A DNA stretch of 64,000 bases, from contig JAPPLF010000096.1 of the NCBI GenBank assembly GCA_028874215.1, forward strand, positions 11,022 to 75,021, in the 5' to 3' direction. The translations under genes were made by a program, and so were the position numbers. Source of the DNA: Acidobacteriota bacterium (GTDB lineage Bacteria; Acidobacteriota; UBA6911; RPQK01; JAJDTT01). How positions within the stretch are numbered: the stretch's first letter is position 1; every line of letters begins with the position of its first letter. Of the stretch, positions 53,697 through 63,816 are shown one piece after another. The notes below the pieces were generated by a model. That model had not been told where the DNA came from and made no database searches. It was given only the letters and a program-made list of their open reading frames with translations.

Positions 53697-54096
53697 TTTC
53701 TCCTCCTAAATGCATGAAATGTAGCCATCCACCCTGAGGCGCCAACTGCAAATGGAGAGGAGCCGGGCCCGATTCTCTTTGGTTCCACGATCCGATCGGT
53801 GATTCCTTAGGGAGTCTTTCGCAGGGATGAAACTAGCTCGGGCTCTCAACAACAACTTGCGACGCTATCCGTGGAGCCCTCTGTTGAACAAGACGGCGAG
53901 AGTATATTGCTTCTTTCGATTCGTGTCAAAAGAAGCGGGCGCCAGACTGCCCCCATTTTTCTGGTGGTTCGGTTGTAGGGGACCCCTTGTGTGGGTACCC
54001 TCCAACGTGCCCGCATCGATCGACGGTCCTGGGAGGGCGACCACAAGGTTCGACCGCCTTGGAGGCTCCTTGTCTTCAGGACCGCCGGACCCGAGA
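53697..54096. other. Divergent intergenic region, no gene seen
   Basis: These 400 bp lie between the RRM gene (leftward) and the MetE-like gene (rightward). An open frame runs from 53827 into the MetE-like gene, but its residues look non-coding (Trp/Phe/Arg-rich, no family match). The promoters and perhaps a cold-shock leader for the RRM gene should be here. I see no clear riboswitch. Confidence 0.4.
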
Positions 54097-55170
54097 ATGA
54101 ACCGCATGAAGGGCTCTCTGCTGACCCAACTCGTGGGAAGCTACAGCAAGCCCCGCTGGCTTATTCGTCACCACCGGGTCACGACCCCCTACGGCGATGA
54201 AACGTTTTGGAGACCGGAGCCGGAAGTGCTCGAAGACGCCCAGGATGACGCGACCCGCCTCGCCATCGCCGATCAGGAACGCGCCGGTCTGGATGTGATC
54301 ACCGACGGGGAAGAGCGGCGGCATCGTTTCGATTCCTATTTCCTTCGTTTTCGCGGACTCGATACAACCCGGCTGGGCCAGTGGTCCATGGATGACCGGG
54401 ACATGAGCTTCATTCAACTCGATCCGGCATTGAAAGGCCGTCTGGGCCAAGCCTATGCTCCCCGGGTCGTGGACAAGCTGGGCTGGCCGGGCCCGGCCGC
54501 CCTCGAAGATCTCCGTTTTCTGAAACGGCATGCCTCGCGTCCCGTGAAGATGACCGTCATCGGTCCCCTGACGGCCGCCGCCCGCCTGGTCAACGAGTTC
54601 TACGCGGACGAGGAGGCGCTGGGCATGGACCTCGCTTCCGTCATCAACCGGGAACTGCGCGCCTTGGATGAAGAGGGCGCCGACGTCCTGCAGTTGGACG
54701 AACCCGATTTCCACTTCCGGGCCGACCAGGCCTGCCGCTGGGGAACCCGGGCCCTGGACGTGGCCCTGGAGGGAATCCGTTGCACCACCGCCGTCCACAT
54801 CTGCTACGGCTACGCTCTGATCGGGAAGAAGCAGGTGAATCCACGCTACACGCAGGCACTGGAGGCGATTGCCGGTTCCCGCGCTCAACAGATCAGCCTG
54901 GAATATGAACAGCCCGGTCACGAGCCGGACCTCTTGCGTCACTGCGGAGACAAGGAGGTCATCCTGGGACTGCTCAATCTGGGTTCGCGGCAGGTGGAGA
55001 CACCGGAACACATCGCCCGGCGCCTCCGGGATGCGCTGGAAGTCGTCCCGGCGGAAAGGCTGCGCGTAGCGCCGGACTGCGGCATGTGGTTCCTGCCGCG
55101 CGACGTGGCCTACGCCAAGCTGGAAGCGCTGGTGGCCGGGACCGCCATGGTGCGCGAGTCTCTGCCCTGA
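54097..55170 (+). CDS. MetE C-terminal-like methyltransferase
   Basis: A 357-residue protein matching only the C-terminal catalytic half of cobalamin-independent methionine synthase. The zinc ligands are visible: His and Cys in VHICYGY, Glu in ISLEYEQPG and Cys in VAPDCGMWFLPR. VGSYSKPRWL is the usual opening. Stand-alone versions of this domain often act on substrates other than methyl-tetrahydrofolate polyglutamate, including uptake of methyl groups from other donors. It precedes the isomerase-like gene by 22 bp, so they likely act together. ATG 54097 or 54106. Confidence 0.85.
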   Translation: MNRMKGSLLTQLVGSYSKPRWLIRHHRVTTPYGDETFWRPEPEVLEDAQDDATRLAIADQERAGLDVITDGEERRHRFDSYFLRFRGLDTTRLGQWSMDDRDMSFIQLDPALKGRLGQAYAPRVVDKLGWPGPAALEDLRFLKRHASRPVKMTVIGPLTAAARLVNEFYADEEALGMDLASVINRELRALDEEGADVLQLDEPDFHFRADQACRWGTRALDVALEGIRCTTAVHICYGYALIGKKQVNPRYTQALEAIAGSRAQQISLEYEQPGHEPDLLRHCGDKEVILGLLNLGSRQVETPEHIARRLRDALEVVPAERLRVAPDCGMWFLPRDVAYAKLEALVAGTAMVRESLP

Positions 55171-55192
55171 CCCAAAACGGACAGGAGTCGAC

Positions 55193-56098
55193 ATGGAGCG
55201 GTCCGAGCCATCTTCCCTTCTGGCCCGGGCGCGGTCCCGGACGCCGGGACTGACCGTCGCCGGGACCATGCCCGTAAGCGGTTCCACCTGGTCCTTCGTC
55301 GGCGCCACCCTGCCTGAGGCGGTTCGGATTTATCGTGCATTGGGGATCGGGGCCGCAGATCTGATCGCCGTGCCGGGCAATCCCGATACGCCCATGTTGG
55401 CGAGCGAGCAGATCCTCCGCCGGCCCCGAAAACTGGCACGGGAGATCATGGACCTGGGCGCTCCCGTCTCCAACCTCAACTACAACTTCGCCGCCAACTT
55501 TCACGAACGGGCCATCAACCACAAAGACGCGGGCGTCAGGAAACGGAATCGGAAAGACTACCGGTCCGTGATCGAGTTTTGCAGGGCCTGCCGGATTCCT
55601 TCCGTCACGGTGCTCCCGGGAATCGCGCAGGAAGGATGGACGCGGGAGAAGGCCCTGGCGCTCACGGCGGAAGAGCTGCATCACATGTCCGCCATGTCCC
55701 GGAAAGAAGGAATCACCACCACGTTCGAGGCCCATGTCGGGTCGATTCTGGAGTCGCCCCTGGACACGCTGACCTTCGTGCAGACCAATCCGGAATTGAA
55801 GTTGACCCTGGACTACGGCCACTTCATCTGTCTCGGCTACGCTCAGGAGGAGGTGGACCCCCTCGTCCCCTACACGGCCCACGTCCATCTCAGGCAGGCC
55901 GCCCCTGAAAAACTTCAGGCTCGATGGGACGAGGGAACGTTGGACTTCACCGGAATCATCGGCAAGCTCGCCTCGGCGACCTACACGGGATTCCTGTCCC
56001 TGGAATACGAGCACCTGGAGGGGTGGATGGACCTGGACAAGGCGGACGTCTTCACCGAAACGGTGAAGATGCGCAATCTGCTGCGGTCCCTGGCCTGA
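55193..56098 (+). CDS. Sugar-phosphate isomerase/epimerase-like TIM barrel
   Basis: A 301-residue xylose-isomerase-like barrel. Metal-ligand segments typical of the family are seen: TTTFEAHVGS (Glu), LTLDYGHFICLG (Asp and His), HVHLRQA (His) and LSLEYEH (Glu near the end). The substrate cannot be told. It shares an operon with the MetE-like gene and faces the convergent DUF1501 gene 44 bp away. Confidence 0.85.
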   Translation: MERSEPSSLLARARSRTPGLTVAGTMPVSGSTWSFVGATLPEAVRIYRALGIGAADLIAVPGNPDTPMLASEQILRRPRKLAREIMDLGAPVSNLNYNFAANFHERAINHKDAGVRKRNRKDYRSVIEFCRACRIPSVTVLPGIAQEGWTREKALALTAEELHHMSAMSRKEGITTTFEAHVGSILESPLDTLTFVQTNPELKLTLDYGHFICLGYAQEEVDPLVPYTAHVHLRQAAPEKLQARWDEGTLDFTGIIGKLASATYTGFLSLEYEHLEGWMDLDKADVFTETVKMRNLLRSLA

Positions 56099-56142
56099 TT
56101 TCCCGCGGACGACGACCGGGCCCTAAATCAGACGACCGGTCC

Positions 56143-57576
56143 CTAAATCAGAAGTTCCTTGAGGATCTCGCCGTGCACGTCGGTGAGACTCATGTCCCGC
56201 CCGCCGAACCGGAAGGTCAGCTTGTCGTGATCCAGTCCGAGCTGATGGAGAATCGTGGCGTGGACGGAGTGGATCGACGTGGGCTTCTCGACGACCGAGT
56301 TTCCGAATTCGTCCGTCGTCCCGTAGGTGAAACCTGGTTTGAAGCCGCCGCCGGCCAGGAAGATCGAGTACCCGTTCACGTGATGGTCCCTTCCCATCCC
56401 CTCTTTGATCTTGGGGGTATGGGGGGTCCGGCCCATTTCGCCGCCCCAGAGCACGATGGTGGAGTCGAGCAGCCCCCGTTGCTTCAAATCCTGGATCAGC
56501 GCTCCGACGCCCTGATCGGTGATCATGGCGTTTTCCTCGTGGTACTTCTTCAGATTGCTGTGCTGGTCCCAGGGAGAGTTGTTGGCATGGGTCAGGGGAC
56601 AGGCGACCTCCACGAAGCGCACGCCTCTTTCCACCAGCCGCCGGGCACGGAGACACTGCAGGCCGTAGAACTTCTTGTACTCGTTGGTGCTGTCGAGCCC
56701 GTACATCGTGCGCGTGGCCTCGGACTCGCCGCTCACGTCGGCCAGTTCCGGCATCGCCGTCTGCAGGTGGAACGCCGTTTCATAGTTCTTGATCACCGCC
56801 TCGATGGCGCTGTCGCCGGTCTTGGCCGCGAATCGGAGGCTCTGTTCCCGGAGCAGGTCGAGCTTGCGCCGCTGCACGGCCGGGTGATCCGCCGGCATGA
56901 TGTTTTCCATCACCGGGTTTCGCGCCCGCAGCACGTTGGGCGCATGCGAAGCGGGCAGGAAAGAATTGCTGAAGTTCTCCCAACCGCCGTTTGGAACTCT
57001 CAGTCCGTTGTCCAGCAGGACGTAGTTCGGCAGGTTGTCCCGCTCGCTGCCGAGCCCATAGGAGACCCACGATCCGAAGCTGGGAGACCGGCCCGTGAGG
57101 CGTCCCGTGTGCATCAGCAGATTCTGCTGGCCGTGGAGGGGAACCTCACCGACCATGGAGCGGACCAGGCAGATCTCGTCCACCACCTTGGTGATATGGG
57201 GAAACAGATCGCTGACCCAGATTCCGCTCTTGCCGCGCCGCTGGAACTCCCAGGGGGTCCCCAACCAGACCCGGTCGGCCGTCGATTGCGATTTTTCCGA
57301 GACCGCCGATTTCCCGATCTCCTCGCCCTGCCGTTGATTCAGCATGGGTTTGTAGTCGAACAGGTCGATGTGGCTCGGTCCTCCGTCCATGAAGCAGAAG
57401 ATGACGTTCTTCGCTTTGGCGGGGAAATGGGTCTTGCCGTCGATCAACGGCGCCGCCAAGCCGTATTCTTCGGCCAACAGCGCCGACAGGGCCAGAGCCC
57501 CGAAGCCGGTGGAGGTCTTGCGCAGCAATTCACGGCGGCTGATGGGTGAGTATTCGTTCCATCCTTTAGCGTACAT
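56143..57576 (-). CDS. DUF1501 protein, partner of downstream-numbered PSD1
   Basis: A 477-residue DUF1501 protein. A Tat-like signal (SRRELLRKTSTGFGALALSALL) is followed by NVIFCFMDGGPSHIDLFDYKP, then GGEMGRTPHTPKIKEGMGRDHH and SIHSVHATILHQLGLDH. ATG 57576 lies inside the last codons of the PSD1 gene, an 11-bp overlap in a different frame, so translation is coupled. The open frame to 57699 is not used. Confidence 0.9.
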   Translation of the reverse strand: MYAKGWNEYSPISRRELLRKTSTGFGALALSALLAEEYGLAAPLIDGKTHFPAKAKNVIFCFMDGGPSHIDLFDYKPMLNQRQGEEIGKSAVSEKSQSTADRVWLGTPWEFQRRGKSGIWVSDLFPHITKVVDEICLVRSMVGEVPLHGQQNLLMHTGRLTGRSPSFGSWVSYGLGSERDNLPNYVLLDNGLRVPNGGWENFSNSFLPASHAPNVLRARNPVMENIMPADHPAVQRRKLDLLREQSLRFAAKTGDSAIEAVIKNYETAFHLQTAMPELADVSGESEATRTMYGLDSTNEYKKFYGLQCLRARRLVERGVRFVEVACPLTHANNSPWDQHSNLKKYHEENAMITDQGVGALIQDLKQRGLLDSTIVLWGGEMGRTPHTPKIKEGMGRDHHVNGYSIFLAGGGFKPGFTYGTTDEFGNSVVEKPTSIHSVHATILHQLGLDHDKLTFRFGGRDMSLTDVHGEILKELLI

Positions 57577-60500
57577 AGATGAACTCCGTCGTATTGAAGA
57601 TGGCGTGGGCCGTGTCCTTCCAGACCGCCACCGACTGCAGGAGGTCCTCCGAGGACGGCCTGCCGTCAGAGTGGCTCTGGTGAAGAGCATTGAAATCATG
57701 GACCGCCTGGGTCCACGTCGTCAACTCGCCCGCCTCCGGCTCCCGTCCCAGGGCATGCCGGAACATGTCGGTCAGCCGCTGCTCAAGCGAGCCGTGCGAT
57801 TCGGCGATTAACCGGCGGGCCCAGAATTCGGCCTGCCCGGCAACGAAGGGATCGTTGAGCATGGTCAGGGCCTGATTGGGCACATTCGTGACGTCACGCC
57901 GGCCGGTGGGCATCTTGGGAATGGGCTTGTTGAACGTCTCCAGGAACTTGTACGGCTCCATGATCGTGTTTCTGAGGTAAATGGAGCGCCGTCCGTTCCC
58001 GTCCAAAGGCCCCGAGAAATAGGTTTGATCCGCCTTGACCACCTTGCTCTTGGGCCGGTAGGGATCCACGAATCCACCCAGGAGTTCAGGATCGAGACGT
58101 CCGGAGACGGCGAGCATGGCGTCCCGAATGGACTCGGCGTCCAGGCGGCGGAGCGGATAATGGTGCAACATCCGATTGACGGGGTCCACCTCATGGGCCC
58201 GGGCGCTGGCCTGATTCGATTGCTGAAACGTCTCCGTCATCACCAGCATCCTGACCAGCCTCTTCACCGACCAGCCTTCCTGGACGAAGCGGTCGGCGAG
58301 ATAGTCCAACAACTCGGGATGAGAGGGCCGGTCGCCGAGATGACCGAAGTCATCCGGGGTTCGGACGATTCCGGAACCGAAGACCCAGTGCCAGACCCGA
58401 TTCACGAAGACGCGGGCCGTGAGTGGGTTCTCGGAACTGGCGATCAACTGGGCCAGTTCCAGGCGCCCGCTGCCCTTGGAGTCTGAACCGTTGGACTGGC
58501 CCGACAGCACCCGGATATGCCCGCGCGGCACCCGCTGGCCGTAATCCGTGTAGACGCCTCGCACGTTGAGGCGGTAGTCGCGGCCGGGATCCAGGTCGGC
58601 CATGCTCAGGACCGTCACCGGGTCGACCAGCTTCTCCTCGACCTCGCGGTAGGAGGCGACCAAGTCCCAGATCTCTTTGCGGGCAAGCATGTTGCCGGGC
58701 AGCAGTTGGTTCGGCAACAGTCCGGCTTCCAGCAACCCATTGATCAGGAGGACGTCCTCTTCGTCCGCGCGACCTTCGGCCCAGTCTTCCACCGACGCCG
58801 CAATCCACTCTCCGTAGCGGGCGGCGAGTTGTGGCAGATCGACCGGCGCATCACCGCTGAACAAGGGCGTGAAACGGCCCAGCTCGTCGGCGGGCGGTTC
58901 CTTCTTGTCGTGCAGGAACACCCGGGTCACGCCGAACCAGCTCCGGGCGTCCCGGGCCTCGGCTGCCGAGATGTCGGGGCCGAGTCCCACTCTCGGCGGG
59001 AAGTTGGGGTTCGACGCCTTGGTCGCCAACTCGATGTAGATCCGAGTCTCCGCGGACTCGTCGGAGTTCGGCGAACGATTGGTCTTGTGATCCGCCATGG
59101 TCGAATGGCGGACCCAGTGGGGACGATGGTCCTCCAGATAGGTCTGCCGCTCCGTCCGGAAGGAATTGTCCACGATCAGCCGGTGAGCGCTGTAGTCGCC
59201 GCCGATCACCCCCATGCTGACGTAGGACCGGCCGGAATGATTCAGAAACGGTGTCCGGACTGCCCCATTGAGCCGGGGCGAGAGCGCGTGGGTGAACATT
59301 CCGGCGGGCAGGAGCATTCCCACCGCCCCGGAACCCTTGAGCGCCACCGTGAAATCGCCGTCTTCGACCCAACCGTGGCGCACTCCGACTCCATCCACCG
59401 ACCATCCCTCGGGAAGGTCTCTGCGGCTGAAGTCGGCGGCGAGGGTAAAGTCCCTGGCGTTGTTCTCGATTCGTTCCCGGCGAGCCTGCGAATACTCCCC
59501 GGCGAGACTCCGCCAGGCCAATTCCAGTTGCTCACCCTCGAGCAGGGATTCCTGGATTTCCAACCAGGGAAAGAGAGGACCGGACATGGTGTCCCGTGCA
59601 GCCGTTTCGGCCGCTTCTTCCTCGTCCTGTTTTGTGGTCTGCCCTTCGAAGGGCCTGGGACCGATCGCCTTCTCCCACGCGGAGAGGCGAGCCCGATCCA
59701 GATCCTGCGCCGCTTGTGCCGGATCCATCCGGCCCTCGACGACGGCCTGCGCCGCCAGCAGGTACCGGGGGATCTGCCGCGCCGCCTCCAGCCACCAGTC
59801 CGCCAGCGGGCCGCGGAGTTTCGTCTTCAAACCCGCCAACTCCTCCAAAACGTTCTCGTTGCGTTCCGGGAGGTCCAGCGTGTGGGTCACCCAGCGCGAA
59901 CTCATGAAGACGCCGCCCAGAGCGTAGTAGTCCTGCTGGGCGATGGCGTCATATTTGTGATCGTGGCAGCGGGCGCAGGCGACCGTGGTCGCCTGAAACG
60001 CCTTCGAGAAGGTGTCGACCTTGTTGTCGAGCATCTCCTGGTGGATGCCGTTGAACATCAGGCTGTCGCCGTGACGATTCTCACCCATCTGGAACCAGGT
60101 GGGACCGACCATGGACTCGTTGATCTGCCTGGCGGCATCGATTCGCGGTTCCGAGAGGAGATCACCCGCAATGTGTTCGCGGACAAGCTGGTCGAAGGGG
60201 ATGTCCTCATTGAAGGCGCGGATCAGGTAGTTGCGATAACGCCACGAACCCTTGATCTCGGCATCCGTTTCATAGCCGTAGGTGTCGCTGTAACGGACCA
60301 CGTCCATCCAGTGCCGCGCCCACTCCTCTCCAAAATGGGACGAGTCCAACAGGCGGTCCACTTCCTGGGCGTACGCAGCGTCGAAGTCGGGATTCCGGAG
60401 GAAGGCGGCGACTTCCCCGGGCTTCGGGGGCAGTCCGGTCAGCAGATAGCTTACCCGCCTCAACAGGGTGCGCCGATCGGCGCGCGGAGCCGGGGTCAGG

Positions 60501-61099
60501 CCGTTTGCTTCCAACTTGGCGAGGAGAAAGCGATCGACGGGCTCTTCCGACCACTCCTTCCGTTGGACTTGCGGAACCGGTGGTTGCGAGACCGGCTGGA
60601 GGGACCACCACCGGCTGCGGTCCTGGTAGACCTGCTCCCAATCGGCATGAGCCTCGTCCGCCGAAACCGCTCCCGGCCCGCCGGCGTCTCTCGGAGCGGC
60701 CGCCCCCAGGCGCACCCATCTTTCGAAGACGTCGATCAGATCAGCGGACAGTTTTTCGCCGCCCAGGGGCATGGGCAGGCCTGGCCCCTGGTGACGGATG
60801 GCTCGAATCAGAAGGCTCGCGTCGGGATCACCCGGGGAAATGGCCGGCCCCGACTTGCCGCCCTGCTCCCAGCCGCCGGGAGAATCGAGCCGCAGTTCTC
60901 CCTGCGCCAAGTCGGCACTGTGGCAGACGTAGCAGTTGTCGGCCAGTGCCGGACGGATGTTCCGCTCGAAAAACTCCCGGGCTTCCGGACTGATGTCCAC
61001 CTTGCCCGGGGCGCCCGCCTGGGCAACGCCCAAAAGGCAGAACAGCAGACCCGGCAAGACCACCGCCGCCAACCGCCTTCCGGAGACGGAACATGACAC
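57566..61099 (-). CDS. Large PSD1 protein (cytochrome-like + DUF1549 + DUF1553)
   Basis: A 1177-residue exported protein. A signal region (RRLAAVVLPGLLFCLLGVAQA) leads to a heme site CYVCH at 56-60, DUF1549 (EPVDRFLLAKLEANGLTPAP; CARCHDHKYDAIAQQDYYALGG near 395-415), an inserted ~350-residue middle part with concanavalin-like beta pattern (FTLAADFSRRDLPEGWSV...), and DUF1553 (NPLTARVFVNRVWHWVFG to TTEFIYVR). I place the start at GTG 61099 because the heme site then falls at the same residue number as in the other PSD1. ATG 61216 adds 39 residues of no signal character. Confidence 0.88.
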   Translation of the reverse strand: MSCSVSGRRLAAVVLPGLLFCLLGVAQAGAPGKVDISPEAREFFERNIRPALADNCYVCHSADLAQGELRLDSPGGWEQGGKSGPAISPGDPDASLLIRAIRHQGPGLPMPLGGEKLSADLIDVFERWVRLGAAAPRDAGGPGAVSADEAHADWEQVYQDRSRWWSLQPVSQPPVPQVQRKEWSEEPVDRFLLAKLEANGLTPAPRADRRTLLRRVSYLLTGLPPKPGEVAAFLRNPDFDAAYAQEVDRLLDSSHFGEEWARHWMDVVRYSDTYGYETDAEIKGSWRYRNYLIRAFNEDIPFDQLVREHIAGDLLSEPRIDAARQINESMVGPTWFQMGENRHGDSLMFNGIHQEMLDNKVDTFSKAFQATTVACARCHDHKYDAIAQQDYYALGGVFMSSRWVTHTLDLPERNENVLEELAGLKTKLRGPLADWWLEAARQIPRYLLAAQAVVEGRMDPAQAAQDLDRARLSAWEKAIGPRPFEGQTTKQDEEEAAETAARDTMSGPLFPWLEIQESLLEGEQLELAWRSLAGEYSQARRERIENNARDFTLAADFSRRDLPEGWSVDGVGVRHGWVEDGDFTVALKGSGAVGMLLPAGMFTHALSPRLNGAVRTPFLNHSGRSYVSMGVIGGDYSAHRLIVDNSFRTERQTYLEDHRPHWVRHSTMADHKTNRSPNSDESAETRIYIELATKASNPNFPPRVGLGPDISAAEARDARSWFGVTRVFLHDKKEPPADELGRFTPLFSGDAPVDLPQLAARYGEWIAASVEDWAEGRADEEDVLLINGLLEAGLLPNQLLPGNMLARKEIWDLVASYREVEEKLVDPVTVLSMADLDPGRDYRLNVRGVYTDYGQRVPRGHIRVLSGQSNGSDSKGSGRLELAQLIASSENPLTARVFVNRVWHWVFGSGIVRTPDDFGHLGDRPSHPELLDYLADRFVQEGWSVKRLVRMLVMTETFQQSNQASARAHEVDPVNRMLHHYPLRRLDAESIRDAMLAVSGRLDPELLGGFVDPYRPKSKVVKADQTYFSGPLDGNGRRSIYLRNTIMEPYKFLETFNKPIPKMPTGRRDVTNVPNQALTMLNDPFVAGQAEFWARRLIAESHGSLEQRLTDMFRHALGREPEAGELTTWTQAVHDFNALHQSHSDGRPSSEDLLQSVAVWKDTAHAIFNTTEFIYVR

Positions 61100-61371
61100 T
61101 GTCCTTACTGAACGATTGGCGTGTGTAAGGGAAGAATTAACCCAGCTTTTGCGGGGACGCCGATGTTTTACCTGACCACGGCACACGGTATTTTGAAACC
61201 CGGACACACCGGACATTGGCTTAGGACATATGGCAATTACCTTACGCCATACCCTTCACACCTGTCAATCGTCGCGGCGCCTGGCGGAAGGGCTCGTTTA
61301 CCCGCCTTTACTCCGTGGTTCGCTCCGACCTATCATGCCTTGGCTCGCCGGCCGATTCCGGAGTCGATGAC

Positions 61372-62172
61372 ATGTTGGACAACCGGTCGAACCCGCGCCG
61401 TGTTCTGGTCACCGGCGGGGCAAATGGTTTCGGACTCGCGACCGCCCGCGCGTTGTTGGACCGCGGCCACCAGGTGGGCATCGGCGACGTCGACTCCCGG
61501 AAACTCGAGCGCGCTTCGCGGACCCTGAACCATCCCCATCTGCTTCCGATCGGGCTCGACGTTACGTCGAGACAGTCTGCCAGAGCCGCAGTGGAGGCTT
61601 GCCGGACAAGTTTTGGAGGTCTCGATGCGCTCATCAACTCGGCAGGGGTCATCCACATGACCCCCCTGGACGAGATCACGGAGAAAGAATGGAATCACGT
61701 CATCGACGTGGACCTGAAGGGGACCTTTCTCTGCAGCCAGGCCGCCGCCCCGCTGCTGCGCCGGAGCGGACGCGGACGCATCGTCAACATCGGTTCGGAT
61801 GCCGCCAGAATCGGTTGCCCACAGATCGTTCCCTACTGTGCAGCCAAGTCCGGCGTGGTGGGATTGACGAAATCCCTGGCGGCCGAGCTCGCCGCCGATG
61901 GTGTGACCGTCAACTGTGTGAGTCCGGTCGGGGTCTCCACCACCGGGATGGGTCGATCCGTTCTTCAGAGGAAAATCGAGCTCAGCGGACAGGCTCCGGA
62001 AGACATCCTGGCTGCAACCGCGGCGGAGATCCCGTTGCAGCGCAATCCGACCACGGCAGACATCGTCCATGCGATCCTGTTCTTTCTGTCCGAGGAATCA
62101 GCCTTTCTGACCGGAGTCGTCCTGGACGTGGACGGCGGAATGCTGAGCATTCTCCCAGTCAGAGGAACCTGA
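61372..62172 (+). CDS. Short-chain dehydrogenase/reductase
   Basis: A 266-residue SDR: NAD(P) motif TGGANGFG, acidic Asp after beta-2 (GIGDVDSRK, suggesting NAD), NSAG, catalytic Ser (NIGSDAAR) and YCAAK for YxxxK. LDVDGGMLSILP ends the fold. The substrate is unknown. ATG 61372 has GGAG about 10 bases before it. It precedes the ceramidase-like gene by 70 bp on the same strand. Confidence 0.9.
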   Translation: MLDNRSNPRRVLVTGGANGFGLATARALLDRGHQVGIGDVDSRKLERASRTLNHPHLLPIGLDVTSRQSARAAVEACRTSFGGLDALINSAGVIHMTPLDEITEKEWNHVIDVDLKGTFLCSQAAAPLLRRSGRGRIVNIGSDAARIGCPQIVPYCAAKSGVVGLTKSLAAELAADGVTVNCVSPVGVSTTGMGRSVLQRKIELSGQAPEDILAATAAEIPLQRNPTTADIVHAILFFLSEESAFLTGVVLDVDGGMLSILPVRGT

Positions 62173-62242
62173 ACGGGGTATCGGTCTTGCATCGATCCAT
62201 CGCATCGTGGATTGAAGTCCGAGATACGAGGAGGGAAACAAT

Positions 62243-63688
62243 ATGAGCGACCTGCATCTTACGGCAGGGGTTGCGCGCATCGACATCACGCCGCCCGTGG
62301 GCTTCCGGATGGAGGGCGCCATGCGCCGGGTGGATCCTTCGGTGGGGGTCGAAACGCCGCTCCTGGCCACCGCGCTGGTACTGGCCGACGAGCGAACCAA
62401 GGTCGTCGTCATCGATTGCGACCTGATCGGATTCGACATGCCGTTGGCCGCGGAGATCCGCAAGGCCATTGCCGACCGCGTGGGGATATCTCCCGGCTGC
62501 GTGGCGCTGGGTTGCACCCACACCCACAATGGTCCCTGTACCGCACGCCGGATCCTGGGTGGCGTCCATCACGTCGCCGGCGACCCGGCAGAGATTCGGG
62601 CCCTCGACGCCTATGTCGAGGACTTGGTGAACCGCCTCGCCGGATTGGCGGCTCTTGCGGACAGCGACCGCCAACCCGCGCGTGCGGCGGCGGGAAGCGG
62701 CCACGCCCCGGTGGCCGTGAACCGGGAGGAACGGGCGCCCGAGGATGGCCTCGTCGTGGTCGGCCGGAATCCCGACGGGACCACCGACCATAGCGTCGAC
62801 GTGCTGCGGGTGGATGATCTGGACGGCAACCCCATCGCCGTGGTGGCCAGCTATGCCGCCCACCCGGTGGTCATGGGCTTCGAGACTTACCTGCTGAGCC
62901 AGGATTTTCCCGGCGTCGTCCGCCGGGTCGTGGAACAGGCGACCGGAGCCACCTGCCTCTACCTCACCGGAGCCGCAGGAAACCAGGCGTGCTATTCGTT
63001 TCTGCAGAGCGACTGGGGCGAGAAGGAACGCACCGGCGGAATTGTCGGCGCCGCCGCGCTGCAAGCCTTCTACGGCATCGAGACGCGGCCCCACGAGGAA
63101 ATCCGGGAACGCGGCCTCTCGCTCTCCCGGATCGCCCTCTACCACAAGGAGTTCAGGGACGGCCCCACCCACAAGGTTCTGAAAGCCGCCAGCCGTCAGG
63201 TTGACCTTCCCCTGCAGCCTCTACCCTCCCTGGACCAGGCGGAAGCCCAATACGCCGAAGCCGCCGCCAATGTGCGAAAGCTGGTGGAGAGCGGCGCCGA
63301 TACGACCGAGGTCTGTCCCGCGCAACTCGTTGAGGTCTGGGCCAGAGGCGTCCTGGATAAAGCCAAGGCGGGCGTTGGGGAAGACTCGTTGTCGTTCGAC
63401 ATCGTGGCCTTCCGGCTGGACGATTTCGTATTGGTGGCGCAGCCGGGAGAGCCCTTCGTGGAGATCGGGTTGGGGGTCAAGAAACGATCCAAGGCGAAGC
63501 ACACCATGTTCGGAGGGTATTGCAACGGGGTTCTGGCATACATGCCCACGGCCGAGACGGTGGCCCAGGGCGGCATGTCGGTGGAGGCGGCGGTCAGAAC
63601 CTACGATATTCCCGCGCCTCCCGTGGCGGAAACGGTGGATCTCCTCGTCGCGGAGTATGGAGAGCTTCTGACTGAGGTCGGCTTCTGA
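62243..63688 (+). CDS. Neutral-ceramidase-like hydrolase
   Basis: A 481-residue protein resembling the N-terminal domain of neutral/alkaline ceramidase. It opens AGVARIDITPPVG, the family hallmark, and has the zinc-type HTHNGP segment (~94-99) and ASYAAHPVVMG. It lacks a signal peptide and lacks the C-terminal Ig-like domain of true ceramidases, so it is probably a cytoplasmic amidase or hydrolase of unknown substrate. GAGGAGGG lies just before the ATG. Confidence 0.8.
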   Translation: MSDLHLTAGVARIDITPPVGFRMEGAMRRVDPSVGVETPLLATALVLADERTKVVVIDCDLIGFDMPLAAEIRKAIADRVGISPGCVALGCTHTHNGPCTARRILGGVHHVAGDPAEIRALDAYVEDLVNRLAGLAALADSDRQPARAAAGSGHAPVAVNREERAPEDGLVVVGRNPDGTTDHSVDVLRVDDLDGNPIAVVASYAAHPVVMGFETYLLSQDFPGVVRRVVEQATGATCLYLTGAAGNQACYSFLQSDWGEKERTGGIVGAAALQAFYGIETRPHEEIRERGLSLSRIALYHKEFRDGPTHKVLKAASRQVDLPLQPLPSLDQAEAQYAEAAANVRKLVESGADTTEVCPAQLVEVWARGVLDKAKAGVGEDSLSFDIVAFRLDDFVLVAQPGEPFVEIGLGVKKRSKAKHTMFGGYCNGVLAYMPTAETVAQGGMSVEAAVRTYDIPAPPVAETVDLLVAEYGELLTEVGF

Positions 63689-63816
63689 GAGCAGGATTGA
63701 CGTCAACTTCAAGACCGGTCCGTCCCCGGTGGGAGGCGGGACAGGAGGGGGGACTTTCCTGTCCCCCTCTTCATCGGCGATCCATCACCGGCGGCCTGTG
63801 GATTCTCTCCTGCTTC

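Noticed and set aside
53827-54096. 90-residue N-terminal extension of the MetE-like protein
   Set aside because: Not family-like, no ribosome site advantage; the homologous start is at 54097-54106.
58517-61096. 859-residue plus-strand open frame
   Set aside because: Antisense to the large PSD1 gene with clear heme and DUF motifs.
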